The position numbers were made by a program, and so were the translations under genes. The notes below the pieces were generated by a model. That model did no database searches, had not been told where the DNA came from, and was given only the letters and a program-made list of their open reading frames with translations. A stretch of 64,000 nt of DNA from assembly GCF_024139115.2 (NCBI RefSeq), contig NC_085141.1:367187925-367251924 (forward strand), given 5' to 3'. Position 1 is the first letter of the stretch; each line of letters starts with the position of its first letter. The stretch comes from Armigeres subalbatus. Taxonomy: Eukaryota; Arthropoda; Insecta; Diptera; Culicidae. Positions 45,565 through 56,190 of this stretch are shown one piece after another.

Positions 45565-45951
45565 CAGTGAACTCTCCACATCTCGATGTTCTATATCTCG
45601 ATATCTCTCCCTATGTCGATGGTTTCCTCAGTCCCTTCCATCTACATACATTTGGACTTTCTACATCTCGATAAACTCCCTATCTCGATATCTCTCTATC
45701 TCGATGGGTTCTGATAATGTTTTGTTCAGGATTTACTCTCCTTATGTCGATATGGTCAGATTTTTAGGCTACTAGACCATCTTTGGATAATAACAAACAC
45801 ATCAACAACAGGAAATGAGTTTTTTTTTTGTTGTCGTTTTTCAAAGCAATGAACTCTTTCTGATCTAGTACCCACTTCTATTTTCCTTTCATTCCTTGAA
45901 GTCTCCATACCTCGATGGTCCCTTCAATATCGAGATGTGGAGAGGCGACTG
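45565..45951. mobile_element. 387-bp pogo-type MITE
   Basis: CAGTGAACTCTCCACATCTC and the complement of GATGTGGAGAGGCGACTG are terminal repeats flanked by TA (45563-45564 and 45952-45953). Subterminal ATCTCGATATCTC words repeat. CAGT...ACTG ends with a TA duplication fit pogo/Tc1 relatives. Confidence 0.8.
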
Positions 45952-45989
45952 TATAACTATTCCGCTTGATTCTAGTGAAAACTCTGAAT

Positions 45990-46290
45990 CTTCTTCTTAT
46001 TGGCATTACATCCCCACACTGGGACAGAGCCGCCACGCAGCTTAGTGTTCATTAAGCACTTCCACAGTTATTAACTGCGAGGTTTCTTAGCCAGGTTACC
46101 ATTTTTGCATTCGTATATCATGCGGCTAACACGATGATACTTTTATGCCCAGGGAAGTCGAGACAATTTCCAATCCGAAAACTGCCTAGACCGGCACCGG
46201 GAATCGAACCCAGCCACCCTCAGCATGGTCTTGCTTTGTAGCCGCGCGTCTTACCGCACGGCTAAGGAGGGCCCCTCTGAATAAAAGAGG
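45990..46290 (-). mobile_element. Feilai-like tRNA-derived SINE (complete, minus)
   Basis: On the minus strand the tRNA-like head has A box TAGCCGTGCGGTAAGACGCG and B box GGTTCGATTCCC, followed by an unrelated body and a short AATAAGAAGAAG tail. GAAAACTCTGAAT flanks both sides (45977-45989 and 46291-46303). The same SINE is at 47398-47672, with fragments at 41371-41415 and 43095-43216. Confidence 0.85.
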
Positions 46291-46299
46291 GAAAACTCT

Positions 46300-46740
46300 G
46301 AATAAAAAACCTCCGAGATAAATGATTTTCAAAACGAAAAGTTCGTCCTGGGCATATACGGGTTAATATAGTAGTGACTACAAAGTACAAAAATCGGAAG
46401 CAAATAAATCATTCGTCGTTAGTAGAGTTGCATAGATGCCTGTGTGGTGATCTACCACTACATTGTCTCAAAGCATCTACCCGTCAAGGTAGATCAGGAC
46501 AATGAAAACCAGGCAGCTCATCGACGGGTAAATAATTATGAATATTTACCTCTCGATAGTTACCTGACAATGTATATATAGCACGTAATTAGAATTAATA
46601 AATTAGAGTTAAGGTAGAGCTTGTTCTTCTCTCCACCGACCATATCACATTCCCTAGGAGCTGGAGATGGCTGAGGCCACTCCAGAGAGGACTCGGCTTC
46701 GCTTCACCTGATTCTTTGGGCCTGATTCTCACATATTAGA
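46300..46740. other. Unassigned, with LTR-like signals
   Basis: TGTATATATAGCACG near 46570 followed by AATAAATTAG and a G+C-richer downstream segment resembles the promoter and poly(A) region of a copia-type LTR. Clear TG...CA ends and a target duplication were not found. Confidence 0.25.
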
Positions 46741-46799
46741 ATCACGAAAAGTTTGTTAGAATATTGATATTGACTTCCTGATGCAAAATAAATCAACAA

Positions 46800-47100
46800 C
46801 TGTGGACAGATGTTGAAGTATGAAATCGAAATCCGTACCGCTATTTTTTGACTGGATGAATAAGTCAAGCCAGACTGATGGACTAAACAGACAGCGAAAC
46901 CTCAATAAAGAAATAAAATAAGTCGGCCGAAATCTAACCTGGCAACAGATTAAAGCGATAGCCGGGCAACGCTCAGGATGGAGATCTTTCAAGTCGGCCC
47001 TTTGCACCACCGGAGGTGTACAGGTTCCATAAGTAAGTGGACAGATGTTGAAGCAAGGGATCGAACCCATACTGACATACTGAGAAACGGACACTTTGGT
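46800..47100. repeat. Dispersed repeat with duplicated GGACAGATGTTGAAG
   Basis: GTGGACAGATGTTGAAG occurs at about 46802 and 47038. Between them, 46935-47030 matches the inverse of 14445-14530. GGATCGAACCC near 47059 is B-box-like on the minus strand, so a tRNA-derived SINE is possible. Confidence 0.45.
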
Positions 47101-47397
47101 TTGTAATGCGTTGGTTAAACTTTATTTAAAGTAATTTGGAAACTTAACACAGTACATTTGGCCATTGGTTGTCGATTTATTTTAATATTTGGTGTTGTAA
47201 TTTTAAAGCCTATGAGAACGATAAGATAAATTAAAGCTATATTCATTTAGAATCCGGAATAATAAAATATCTGTATCTAGGTAACGGATTTACGTACAAA
47301 TAAGTTTGATACATCAGAACAAATGTAATTTTCTGTACTTCAAGGAAACAATATAAATGCAAATCATTTCTAGTTTTCTAGTGACAATTCGCACTTT

Positions 47398-47672
47398 GGG
47401 GCCCTCCTTAGCCGTGCGGTAAGACGCGCGGCTATAAAGCAAGACCATGCTGAGGGTGGCTGGGTTCGATTCCCGGTGCCGGTCTAGACAATTTTCGGAT
47501 TGGAAATTGTCTCGACTTCCCTGGGCATAAATGTATCATCGTGTTAGCCTCATGATATACGAATGCAGAAATGGTAACTTGGCGTAGAAACCTCGCAGTT
47601 AATAAGTGCTTAGTGAACACTAAGATCCGAAGCGACAATGTCCCAGTGGGGGATGTAATGCCAATGAAGAAG
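47398..47672 (+). mobile_element. Feilai-like tRNA-derived SINE (complete, plus)
   Basis: Head CCTTAGCCGTGCGGTAAGAC (A box) and GGTTCGATTCCCGGTGCCGG (B box), body ending AATGAAGAAG. A perfect 12-bp duplication AATTCGCACTTT flanks it (47386-47397 and 47673-47684), indicating a fairly recent LINE-mediated insertion. Confidence 0.92.
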
Positions 47673-47689
47673 AATTCGCACTTTCTTCT

Positions 47690-48262
47690 TTATTCCTCTC
47701 ATCAAACGCTGCACACCTCCGGAAGTTTTCTTGGCACATTTGTTCCACGTTTTGGTCATCTGAGTCGCGTCACCAGCTGTTTATCCACTTTTCTTAAGCT
47801 TCCGCTTCATTATTGCCCAAAATGTCTCGATGGGCCTGAACTGCGGTCAGTTGGGTGGATTATATTTTTATTGTTGAAATCTGCGTTATTATCGCGGTAC
47901 AACTGGATGTTTTCCTGGCTGTAGTGGCAACTCGCCAAATCTGGCCAAAACTTCACGGAACCTTCATCGGCTTTCATGAAACTTAGTACGCGGTTTTTGA
48001 GACGGTTTTTTCCCTGTGCAGCTTAGAGTCCATCGTCTTATTCGTCACGAACACTTTGGTCTTTGCCCTGCAGCTGCATATCCCTAGCCAAACAATCAGT
48101 TTTTGGCCAATTTGTCCATAAAAGCAAATTTAATCCCGCAGGAACAATTCCTCGTGCCGTCGCCATGCAGAATTTTTGGCCAGAAAGCTGTCCTAAATCC
48201 ATTTTGACGTAGGTTCCACCGTCGATACTTATGAGGGTGCCGCTGAGTCGGGGGCCTCTCAT
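47690..48262 (-). pseudogene. Tc1/mariner-type transposase, C-terminal half, broken
   Basis: Minus-strand 48262-48038 includes GGTYVKMDLGQLSGQKF and MATARGIVPAG, the region around the first catalytic Asp of IS630/Tc1/mariner transposases (ITm/maT-like relatives carry a D-x-TYVKMDFGQ block). Further down (about 47960-47800) VKFWPDLASCHYS carries the second Asp, and the expected third acidic residue near an H-F-W block is disrupted (SRHFGQ). Stops and frame changes occur between. Terminal repeats were not located. Confidence 0.75.
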
Positions 48263-48284
48263 TAAGTAAGTACTACACCAACAC

Positions 48285-48345
48285 TTCCTTTCCCTCCCAA
48301 GTTACGGTGAAGATGGGCGTGGCCAGGAGTAGTAATCCTCATGCT
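48285..48345 (-). repeat. Dispersed repeat, shared with 41537-41610
   Basis: GGGCGTGGCCAGGAGTAGTA matches the inverse of 41560-41580. Confidence 0.5.
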
Positions 48346-48349
48346 TTTG

Positions 48350-49190
48350 TGATTTTTATCCTAGATTGAAATCAAGGACCACACCCACTTTGATTTCTGA
48401 TAGCAATCTGAATAAGGATTTCAAAAGAAAAACATGAGTATCACTAGTGTCCAATCTACGAAGTACACTGTAACTATGCTATGCTATGCGCTGCACGAAA
48501 CACCATGAAATTTATACCACAGAAAGTGGGCGCCTAGGTAGACATACCGCTGTAAAATGATTCTTGTAGCGATCATTTTCCGTGCTGCTGCAATACAATA
48601 AATGATTTCGAATTCTAACTGGACAGAGCTTTTTTTCAAAAATTATCAAATTTTCAAAATTTTCGGATTTTCCTACGCATTACAAACCATTCCATCATTT
48701 GATCTTCAGAGCAAAAAAAAATGATGAAATCATGAGATATTTATCCTATTGAACTATCCACTCAGTAAAAAAGAAGTTCAATGTTCGTGATGAAGAAACA
48801 TTTTTTTACAACTTTTGTTGTAGCGCCATCCCAACGTGAACCTGGATTTGGAACGTGCTATTCGATTCATTATAATTTTTTTTAGCACAAGCAAAGATAA
48901 TATCCTGTGCTCAGATCATATGACATTGTTTAGATTATCTCATACATAACATCGAAGCTTGGCAATAAAACCAAATTTTCAGCAACGAAAACCAATTGCC
49001 AATTGATTCTGGAAATTTTATTTTTGTGTCTCAAACGATTTCTGAGGATTCCAAAAGATTAGTCGTATCCCATTGTTTAAACTTGCTTTTGTTTTTTTAA
49101 TTTTATTCCTTTCTTGGAAAAATCACCAAAAACGATCGACAATAAATTTTGGAACTTCAACAGTTCTGTCGAAACGAAAAAAAAAACTCT
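48350..49190. other. AT-rich stretch, nothing recognised
   Basis: No supportable gene or repeat. Confidence 0.4.
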
Positions 49191-49194
49191 TGAA

Positions 49195-49417
49195 GTTGAG
49201 AGCATTTGGCCGAATGCCACTAGACCGAACAAACCATTAGGCCGAAACCCATCTGGCCGAAAGTCATTAGGCCGAACGAGTAATTTGGCCGAAAGGGTCA
49301 TTTGGCTGAAAGGGTATTTTGGCTGAAAGGGTCGTTTGGCCGAAAGGATCATTGGCCGAAATGGTCATTTTCCGAAAGGGTCATTTGGCCGAAAGGGTCA
49401 TTTGCTCGAAAAGGGCA
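49195..49417. repeat. GGCCGAAAGGGTCATTT minisatellite, block 1
   Basis: Tandem units of about 17 bp with the core TTTGGCCGAAAGGGTCA, more degenerate at the left. It is interrupted by a solo LTR at 49418. Confidence 0.9.
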
Positions 49418-49931
49418 TGTTAATGCCTTTATTGGTGAATATTTATCTCGAATAGTTTTGTAACAGTTGATTTGGGCACCCCTATTGATACAATTCTACT
49501 TTGAATCCAATTCTGTTTTATTAGTGTACGAGTGATCGCTGTACATCTATACTTATCATTAGTTAGCGTTTCTTTGTAAAAACATAAGAATAGTAGTGAT
49601 CAAGACAATAGAAATTGCGTTCAACTAAAAATATATGAATACGAACACATAATGTAATCTGCAACATTATTGAATAGGAAGCGTATAAAAGTCCAAAGTG
49701 ACAGTTAGAAATAGTCAGTCTTTGAGAGTAGTTAAAACTCAGCCGCCACATATCATGTGGCTAAACAACAGCAACAGTTAGTCCAAGAGTTCAAGTGTAC
49801 AAGTAGAATATCGATAATAAACCGTGAAAAGCAAGAATGTTTTATTGTAGTGTCTCTAAGATGAAGAAAGCTTCCGTTTCGATTTGCCCTAGCCAAACCA
49901 GCATCCCCGACTTGAGCTCCTGGCGCTAACA
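49418..49931 (+). mobile_element. Solo LTR (514 bp) inside the minisatellite
   Basis: Begins TGTTAATGCC and ends GGCGCTAACA, so the ends are inverted TGTTA/TAACA. It has a TATA box GTATAAAAGTCC at 49684 and AATAAA at 49816. GGGCA and GGACA flank it, an approximate 5-bp duplication. Minisatellite continues on both sides. It is probably a copia- or BEL-type LTR left by recombination; no internal coding sequence remains. Confidence 0.7.
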
Positions 49932-50363
49932 GGACATTTGGCCGAATAGGACATTTGGCTGAATGGTTCATTTGGCCGAATAGGACATTTGGCCGAATAG
50001 GTCATTTGATAAATTATAAATGAGGAGTGAGAAGTGAGACGTCTCACTACTCACTTCGTGCTCCTCATTTTTTTCAGTGAGAAGTGAAAATGAGGAATAA
50101 GAATTGAAATGTCTCTCTTCTTACTACTAGTTTCTCAAACAGAAACGATCCTTTCGGCCTAACGACCCTTTCCGCCAAACGACCCTTTGGGCCAAATGAC
50201 TCTTTCGGCCAAACGACCCTATCACCTTTGCGGCCGAATTACTCTTTTGGCCAAATGACCTTTTTGGTCAAACGACCCGTTCGGCCAAATGAACCTTTGG
50301 GCCAAATAACTTTCGGCCTAATGGTCTGTTCAGCCAAATGGTATATTCGGCCAAACAACTTTC
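49932..50363. repeat. GGCCGAA minisatellite, block 2, with GAGAAGTGAG repeats
   Basis: GGCCGAATAGGACATTT units at 49932-50005 face one way and TTTCGGCCAAACGACCC units at 50150-50363 the other way. Between them, 50020-50140 contains GAGGAGTGAGAAGTGAG-type repeats with inverted copies. The array therefore changes strand. Confidence 0.85.
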
Positions 50364-50802
50364 ATCGAAATTAATTTATTGGCTTTTTTCGGTGATAATT
50401 ATACTACTCAAAGCGAAAGGAAGTAGATGAAAGTAATGAAGATACAGATTCGATTGACACCGCAAGCGAGCGGCAAGTGTGAAATGAATAGAAACTGAAG
50501 ATTAGCAGAGGGCCATATGAGAGAACAAACATTGTTGCCTGTCTTGGTACAGTTATCACCAAGTTACTATCCAAGCTGTTCCTGGGTGGACGTTAAGCAG
50601 CATAACAGCGATTTCAACAATGCTTGTTCTCTTATATGGCCCCCAACTAATCTTCAGTTTCTAATAATTTCATACTTGCCGCTCGCTTGCGGTATCATTA
50701 CTTTCATCTACTTCCTTTCGCTTTGAGTATTATAAGTGTCACCGAAAAAGCCAATAAATTAATTTTGATAAAGTCACGCGGTGATCAAAGCTTTCCTAAT
50801 TA
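50364..50802. mobile_element. Foldback MITE inserted in the minisatellite
   Basis: Arms 50369-50528 and 50615-50766 are complementary: AATTAATTTATTGGC, GCGAAAGGAAGTAGATGAAA, CGCAAGCGAGCGGCAAGT. The right end extends about 35 bp beyond the left arm. CAAACAACTTTC flanks both sides (50352-50363 and 50803-50814), a target duplication or repeat unit. One arm of the family is at 16511-16622. Confidence 0.8.
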
Positions 50803-50814
50803 TCAAACAACTTT

Positions 50815-50870
50815 CGGTCTAGTGGCATTCGGCCAAATGGCTTTCGGCCAAATGACCCTATCCTCAATGA
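50815..50870. repeat. GGCCAAATGGC minisatellite, block 3
   Basis: Continuation of the array: TTCGGCCAAATGGCTTTCGG and neighbours. Confidence 0.8.
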
Positions 50871-51173
50871 CATAGCCTCAAGGAGTACCACTCATCTAAA
50901 AGGTTGAGAGCCGCTGCCCTAGTAGATCACTCTTGAAAATAATCACGATCGGACTTTCCGCTCAAAAGTTATGAATCAAATGGTGTATATTGATTGGTTG
51001 GCTAAGCCTGGGGTTGGCAAGAGCCGTATGGTGGGCAGTTATTTATGATATGTGCCACACTAAGGCGAACCCCAACGATTGAATCATTTTCAATTTTTGT
51101 CCATCTTGACCTAGTGACAATGATCAATGTTAGTTCAATCTCATATGCCTGGATTTAAGACGCAAGTGGAAGA
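50871..51173. other. Unassigned stretch
   Basis: Nothing recognised. Confidence 0.4.
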
Positions 51174-51436
51174 CATATCAAGACAAAATTTTCAAAACGA
51201 CTTATCTGCTTTTGTAAACAAAGATTCAAACAACGATTCGACGAATCTGATAGCTCTCCCACGCAAACAACACCATCAACAGGTAGCGGAAACCTTCACT
51301 TACCTATTGATGGTGTTGGTTTGCGTGGGAGAGTTTTTTTTTTCTTTATGGGAGAGCTATCAGATTCGTCAAATCGTCGTTTGAATCTTTGTTTACAAAA
51401 GCAGATAAGTCGTTTTGAGAATTTTGTCTTGATATA
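51174..51436. mobile_element. 263-bp hairpin MITE
   Basis: Left arm ATATCAAGACAAAATTTTC through CCACGCAAACAAC and right arm are near-perfect complements. The open frame 51127-51384 results from the palindrome. The right arm contains an extra 16-nt T-rich insertion at 51334-51349. Confidence 0.85.
51334..51349 (-). mobile_element. 16-bp poly(A) micro-insertion with GGGAGAG duplication
   Basis: GGGAGAG at 51327-51333 and 51350-51356 flanks an insert that reads ATAAAG then ten A on the minus strand. The opposite hairpin arm lacks it, which proves an insertion. Confidence 0.6.
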
Positions 51437-51459
51437 TTTTAGGAACATGATTGGGTTGC

Positions 51460-51660
51460 GGCTGGGGACATGAAGTCGTAAGAAGTCCAGGACAATTTGG
51501 AGTTTTTACAACATCTCAGATGCCTGGATTTGAGAAGCAATGATCAGGTAAATATCGTGACCTGGAACATTATGGGAGACGGGATTAATTCGGTAGACCA
51601 TTTAACTCAAATTCCAGAATAATTCGGAGATCCTAGAACATTATAGTTTATTATATATTA
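51460..51660. repeat. Diverged units related to the 152-bp satellite
   Basis: GGACAATTTGGAGTTTTTAC, TAATTCGGTAGACC and TAATTCGGAGATCCTAGAAC resemble satellite words at 44.5-45.5 kb. Confidence 0.55.
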
Positions 51661-51934
51661 TTTTATTATATTTATTAGCATGCATGTTTCCTGTATATTT
51701 TGCATTTAATTTTACAAGCTTACAAGCTTAAGACAACATGTTTTTACATATTTTTTATAGTTTTATACACCCTTTCTTATAAGGTGATTTTCATAGGCGT
51801 AACTAGAGTCTCGGTCTAGGGGGGCCATGGCACCAGCTGGTGGGATGTAATTTTCAAAGGCGATTTAAAGCACGGTGCGCATGGATTGCAATAGAAATTG
51901 TTTGACTAAGTTTATCGCTCATTCGTCCTAGAAC

Positions 51935-52425
51935 TAACATAAAAAACCCAGATTAATCCACCTAGCGGCGATGATGCCTTTCTCGTGCATCGTAAAATGT
52001 ACTGAAAAAATCCCATAGAAAAGGTCAAAAAAGCACTTTAGGGGGATAGATCGCATATTTTCTATCATTTTGCATGTTTTTGCATTAATTACTATGCATT
52101 CCCACCATTCTTGAAAAACTTTTTTTTCAATTTTAAATTTTTTTCCAAGGGGGGACCCTTGGGAAAAAACAATGATTTTTCAATAATTCCGAAATGCAAT
52201 GTCCGATCAGGCCAATTTTCAATAGCAAACAATGGGACCCCCCCCACACATACACACACACACACATACATACATACACACAAACAGACATCACCTCAAT
52301 TCGTCGAGCTGAGTCGATTGGTATATAACACTATGGGTCTCCGAGCCTTCTATCAAAAGTTTGGTTTTGGAGTGAAATTATAGCCTTTACGTATACTTAG
52401 TATACGAGAAAGGCAAAAAATCGCA
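51935..52425. mobile_element. Unclassified repetitive element ending in GTATACGAGAAAGGCA
   Basis: CCACCTAGCGGCGATGATGC followed by CTTTCTCGTGCATCG, and at the other side AGTATACGAGAAAGGCAAAA, give short inverted GCCTTTCTCG ends. These are wordings I associate with common Aedes repeats (not verifiable here). It has a CA/CATA microsatellite inside. Confidence 0.5.
52241..52292. repeat. CA/CATA microsatellite
   Basis: ACACATACACACACACACAC then CATACATACA. The high-scoring minus-strand frame here is a repeat artefact. Confidence 0.9.
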
Positions 52426-52429
52426 AATA

Positions 52430-53040
52430 ATACAACTGATTTCTAATTATGCTATGATTGCTTCAAAACGCTGTGTCTGTGTCAACTTGTCTTTTCCTTG
52501 TTACTAAATGTGGATAAGTGTGTAATCTAAGATTCAAGAATCTTCTTCGAATTATCTATAAATGAAATTCGATATGAGTATATTTCTGAAAGTTTTCAAG
52601 CATTTCCATGATTACTTAATGCATAAAGATCTCGATTTTTTTGAAACTTGAAATTTTTGAAACTCTTTAGATGTGGAATAAATTCCACGAAATTTTGTCA
52701 TAATCAATATAAGTATTCATGCAATTCCAAAATGTATGCTATGTGCTGAAATAGTTATGTACCGATGAACACAAATTTGGAATCCTAAAGTGTTTTTTAT
52801 GAGTCATAAATTCCATGAGTCATAAAATTATGAGTCATAAATCAAATTCCAGAATAACATAGGGTTTTGTAGTTACTGACGTTAGGAAGAGGCTTTATTA
52901 TGGTTTTCTGAATAGGTGAGAGATTTCTCTACAAAAATCAAAGAGACTTGAGAAGCAACCAAATCGATCTGAATTGTGCTGTAAAAGAAATGTTTTCTGA
53001 TACGAACTGGTTTCTAAATCTAATTTTTGTTTATCCTAAA
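52430..53040. other. Unassigned stretch
   Basis: ATGAGTCATAAA occurs three times near 52800-52840. Nothing else is recognised. Confidence 0.4.
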
Positions 53041-53044
53041 AAAC

Positions 53045-53168
53045 TAGGGGAAACCGCCAAATGTTGAACGACTAAAATTCTTGCCTATTGTTGAACGCCC
53101 ATAAGAAATGCACGTGCGTTCAACAATAGGCGAAGAAATTAGCCGTTCAACATTTGGCGAATTACCCT
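53045..53168. mobile_element. 124-bp hairpin MITE
   Basis: CCGCCAAATGTTGAACG and the complement at 53147-53163, within AGGG...CCCT ends, plus inner TGCCTATTGTTGAACGC arms. Confidence 0.75.
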
Positions 53169-53289
53169 AATTCTAACTAAAGCAGAGTTAGAAAGAAAAA
53201 GAGTTTTCCGATGATCCTTATGAAATCGCCAAAAAATTAAATGGAACAAGATCTTTTGAGGATTATAAAAATATTTCTTTAATGCAATC

Positions 53290-54915
53290 CCTGTTTTTTT
53301 TTATCTATTGTATTTATTTGACAGGCTCAGGCGTGTATAACACTGAACGGAGCCGAGACTCTTAATGATATTTACAATCGATATCATCTTATTATCAACA
53401 GTTAGTAAGGGAAAGGGACAAAGACCAAGATACTCGTGGCGACTCAAGGTTAGATTGCGTAATTTGGTGATGGACGGGGTTGGGATTTAGGTTTGAGGTA
53501 TTTCAGCTGCTCATCCGGGTATTTGACGCCATGTCTGGTTTGGTGTAGCGTCGTGCTCGGGTTTTGGTTCTTCAGGGAGCATCTTCCGGATGGCCAGAGC
53601 TTCATGGTACACGGAACAATGAGACAGAGACAAGAAAAACTGAGAAAGAAAAAATTGAAGTATTAAACTTTGATGTCAGACGAGCAAAGAAAGGCATAGA
53701 TGGCCTGCAAATACACCACATCGCGATCTCCCAAAACATCTCTTAGTTCCCGGAAGGGTTGTTTACCTCGGGCCACAAGGGTATCCAATAGTTGCTCTCT
53801 TGAGGCGCCATTTTCCGTGCAATACCAAACTACGTGATCGATGTCATCGTAACCGGCTCCACACCTACAAAGATTGCTATCGACCAGGTTAATTCTATAG
53901 AGATGTGCGTTTAGTGAATAGTGATTGGACATAAGTCTCGACATCGTGCGAATGAAGCCTCGGCTTAAGTCCTCACCTCTGAACCACGCTCGCGCAGAAA
54001 CTTTAGGAATTATTGAAAATAGCCACCGTCCAAGTTCATTGTGTGACCAATTCAACTGCCAGTTTTGAAGAGTACTCTGACGGACTAGTTGGAAAAACTC
54101 GTTGTTCGAGATTTGTCTTTCAAAAATTTCACCTTCCTGTGCGCCCACCTTTGCTAGCGAGTCCGCCTACTCATTGCCATAGATTAGGCAATGGGATGAG
54201 ATCCATTCAAAGGTAATCTTGAATGATCTTTCGACCAAATAACGCATCTGCTCTCTTATGTTTGTAAGAAAGTAAGATGCGCGCTTAACAGGTTTCATCG
54301 ACCGGAGTGCCTCGATAGAACTAAGACTATCCGAGAAGATGAAATAATGGTCTACGGGCTGATTGGAAATTATCCCCAAAGCGAAGTTAATTGCTGCCAG
54401 CTCAGCAACATAAACCGAACACGGTTCCTGAAGTTTTCGGAAGGTGGTTGAAGTTACATTGAAAACACCGAAGCCAGTGGATCCGTTAATACGAGAGCCA
54501 TCAGTGAAATATCTGTTGTTGCAATTGACATGTTCATATTTTTCAGAAAAAAGTGAGGGAATAGATATTTGTCGAAGATGATCTGGTATTCCTTGAATAG
54601 CATGTTTCATGGACAGATCGTATTCAATGGAGGAACTGTCGTTGGTGAAGTGAACTCTTGGTGGGTTATCATGGAAGACAAAGATCTGACGATATGTAGT
54701 TGAGATAAACTCTCAGAAATCTTGACTGATGAACCAGCTCAAGCATATTATCGAAGTTTTCTAACACAAGTGTGTTACTTGTTCCACATTTGATCAGTAT
54801 TCGAAGTGAGAGTTCCCAGTAGCGGTGCTTTAGAGGAGTGACTCCAGTAAGCATAATGCAATCTCTGTTGTGAGTGCGAAGGTTGCCTAAGTTTTGTCCT
54901 AATACTTTCAATGGA
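53290..54915 (-). pseudogene. 5'-truncated LINE with RT tail and RNase H (I/LOA/R1-like)
   Basis: Minus-strand order: the RT C-terminal region (54911-54669); a complete-looking RNase H domain (54530-54170) with YFTDGSRING, VYVAELAAI, FIFSDSLSSIEAL and WISSH; then an in-frame TAG at 54169-54167; then a C-terminal domain (54148-53663) with the LCRCGAGYDDIDHVVWYC zinc-like motif. The 3' UTR ends in AATAAATACAATAG and a poly(A) run (T-run near 53292-53300 on plus). The RNase H domain and CRCG-type tail fit the I/LOA/R1/Outcast group. It is truncated before the RT catalytic motif and cannot move by itself. Confidence 0.85.
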
Positions 54916-54919
54916 ATGC

Positions 54920-55300
54920 GTTTTTGATTTTTCTTTCATTGGAACAAAGATTCGTAAGTTTTATAATTTTATATCTTTCTGTGCCAGAATTATATAGCGA
55001 GAGCAAAAAGCTCCATAGGAATTTGATCAACTGTTTTTGCGGCATACCTTGCGATTAACTCGAAGATTTTGCTATTGCTATTTGCCAGTACACAACCTCA
55101 CTTGATCAGTACCGTTGCTGATGAAGAATGTGTATAGCCGCCAGACATTCTAAATACTCACGCTCCTCTAATGTGGACGTGTACAATACACATGTGAAAG
55201 TATTGGCTTGATAAATGGATTGCGAGTGATTTGACTATGCGTCCAATTTGGGAATCTCGAGCTCGTTCAGTAGCCGCTAGGTTGCGAAGGCCGACGAAGG
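54920..55300. other. Unassigned stretch
   Basis: No gene recognised. The end (55287-55306) has nested GAAGG/CCTTC words leading into the SINE head. Confidence 0.4.
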
Positions 55301-55375
55301 TCCTTCGTAGCTTAGTTGGTTAAAGCACCAGTCTAGCGTACTGTAGGGTCATGGGTTCGAGTCCCATCGAAGGGA
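55301..55375 (+). tRNA. tRNA-Ala(AGC)-like sequence, probably a SINE head
   Basis: It folds as a tRNA: acceptor TCCTTCG/CGAAGGG, D arm GCTT...AAGC, anticodon stem CAGT/ACTG with loop CTAGCGT (anticodon AGC), and T arm ATGGG-TTCGAGT-CCCAT with discriminator A. Pair 27-43 is C-T mismatched. The following GTGGTTACCTCCAATACATT tract without a T-run terminator suggests a tRNA-derived SINE (to about 55480) rather than a functional tRNA gene. Confidence 0.6.
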
Positions 55376-55479
55376 ATGTGGTTACCTCCAATACATTTTC
55401 CAAATCAATATCTTCCACATAAAGTACATATTCACATATGAGTTTTCATAACATTGTAAATTAACGTCCAAGTCGGGTG

Positions 55480-56190
55480 GTTTAATCCCCGGAAATAGGC
55501 AATTACCTTTGATTGAACTTAAAAATCTAGAAAATGTTCCCGAGGGTCCAACTTAAATATTTCGATGCTTTGCTGAACAAATGGTCATAGATGTAATAAC
55601 GCAACAAAAAATATGTTTATAGAATTCATAATCAAAATTAAGAAATATGTAGGAAATATGTAAATGAAATAAAAACTGACTAAGTTGGAATTACTTTTCA
55701 AAATTTTCTGGGGGGGCCACAAGTAGGTCTGGAGGGGGCCAGGCCCCCCCCCCCCCCCCTTATTTACGCCATTGGATTTTAGATTTTAGATAATAGCGAA
55801 GTTCAAATGTGTTCCCTTGTCCCAGGTGTTTATATTTATTGTGTTATTTTATTATTTCCATCATTTTCAGTTATGAAATATGAGTGTGTCACTAAAAAAG
55901 CAGTTTTCTAAATCCGTTGATTTACTCTCACAGCTTTAGAAAACGTCAACACCCATAGACACAATATTTCGTTATTTTCAGATTGGTTAAAAACCAGATT
56001 AAGAGATTGGTAAAAACCTGAAAAAAATCAGTTAAAAACCACAGAGATATAGCCATTTTAATTTGGTTACAAACGATTTGCTGAATGAATAAATTCTAGA
56101 ATAGAAAAATAAAAGTAAATAAAAATAAAATAAAATAAACGTTTTACTTCCTCACTTGAGATTATCTACTTTTTGTAAAAAAAATAAGGA
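55480..56190. other. AT-rich stretch with a C homopolymer
   Basis: A run of 16 C lies at about 55744-55759 between G-rich GGAGGGGGCCAGG and TTATTTACGCC. Small repeats of GGTTAAAAACC occur at 55985-56040. No gene was found. Confidence 0.6.

Larger units (their letters stand above)
51790..55785. other. Possible boundaries of a large composite element
   Basis: CATAGGCGTAACTAGAGTC followed by GGGGGGCC at the left resembles, inverted, the CCCCCC tract and TTATTTACGCCATTGG at the right (55744-55780). These could be ends of one 4 kb element that later received the LINE and SINE between them, or two unrelated ends. Confidence 0.2.

Noticed and set aside
46199..46211. Functional tRNA gene at the GGGAATCGAACCC B box
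   Set aside because: Part of a SINE flanked by a target duplication. The head does not fold into a complete cloverleaf with an acceptor stem.
51127..51384. 85-codon plus-strand frame
   Set aside because: Lies across the arms of a hairpin MITE; its hydrophobic end comes from a T-rich micro-insertion.
52092..52283. MCVCMYVCVCVC-type Cys-rich peptide
   Set aside because: Translation of a CA/CATA microsatellite.
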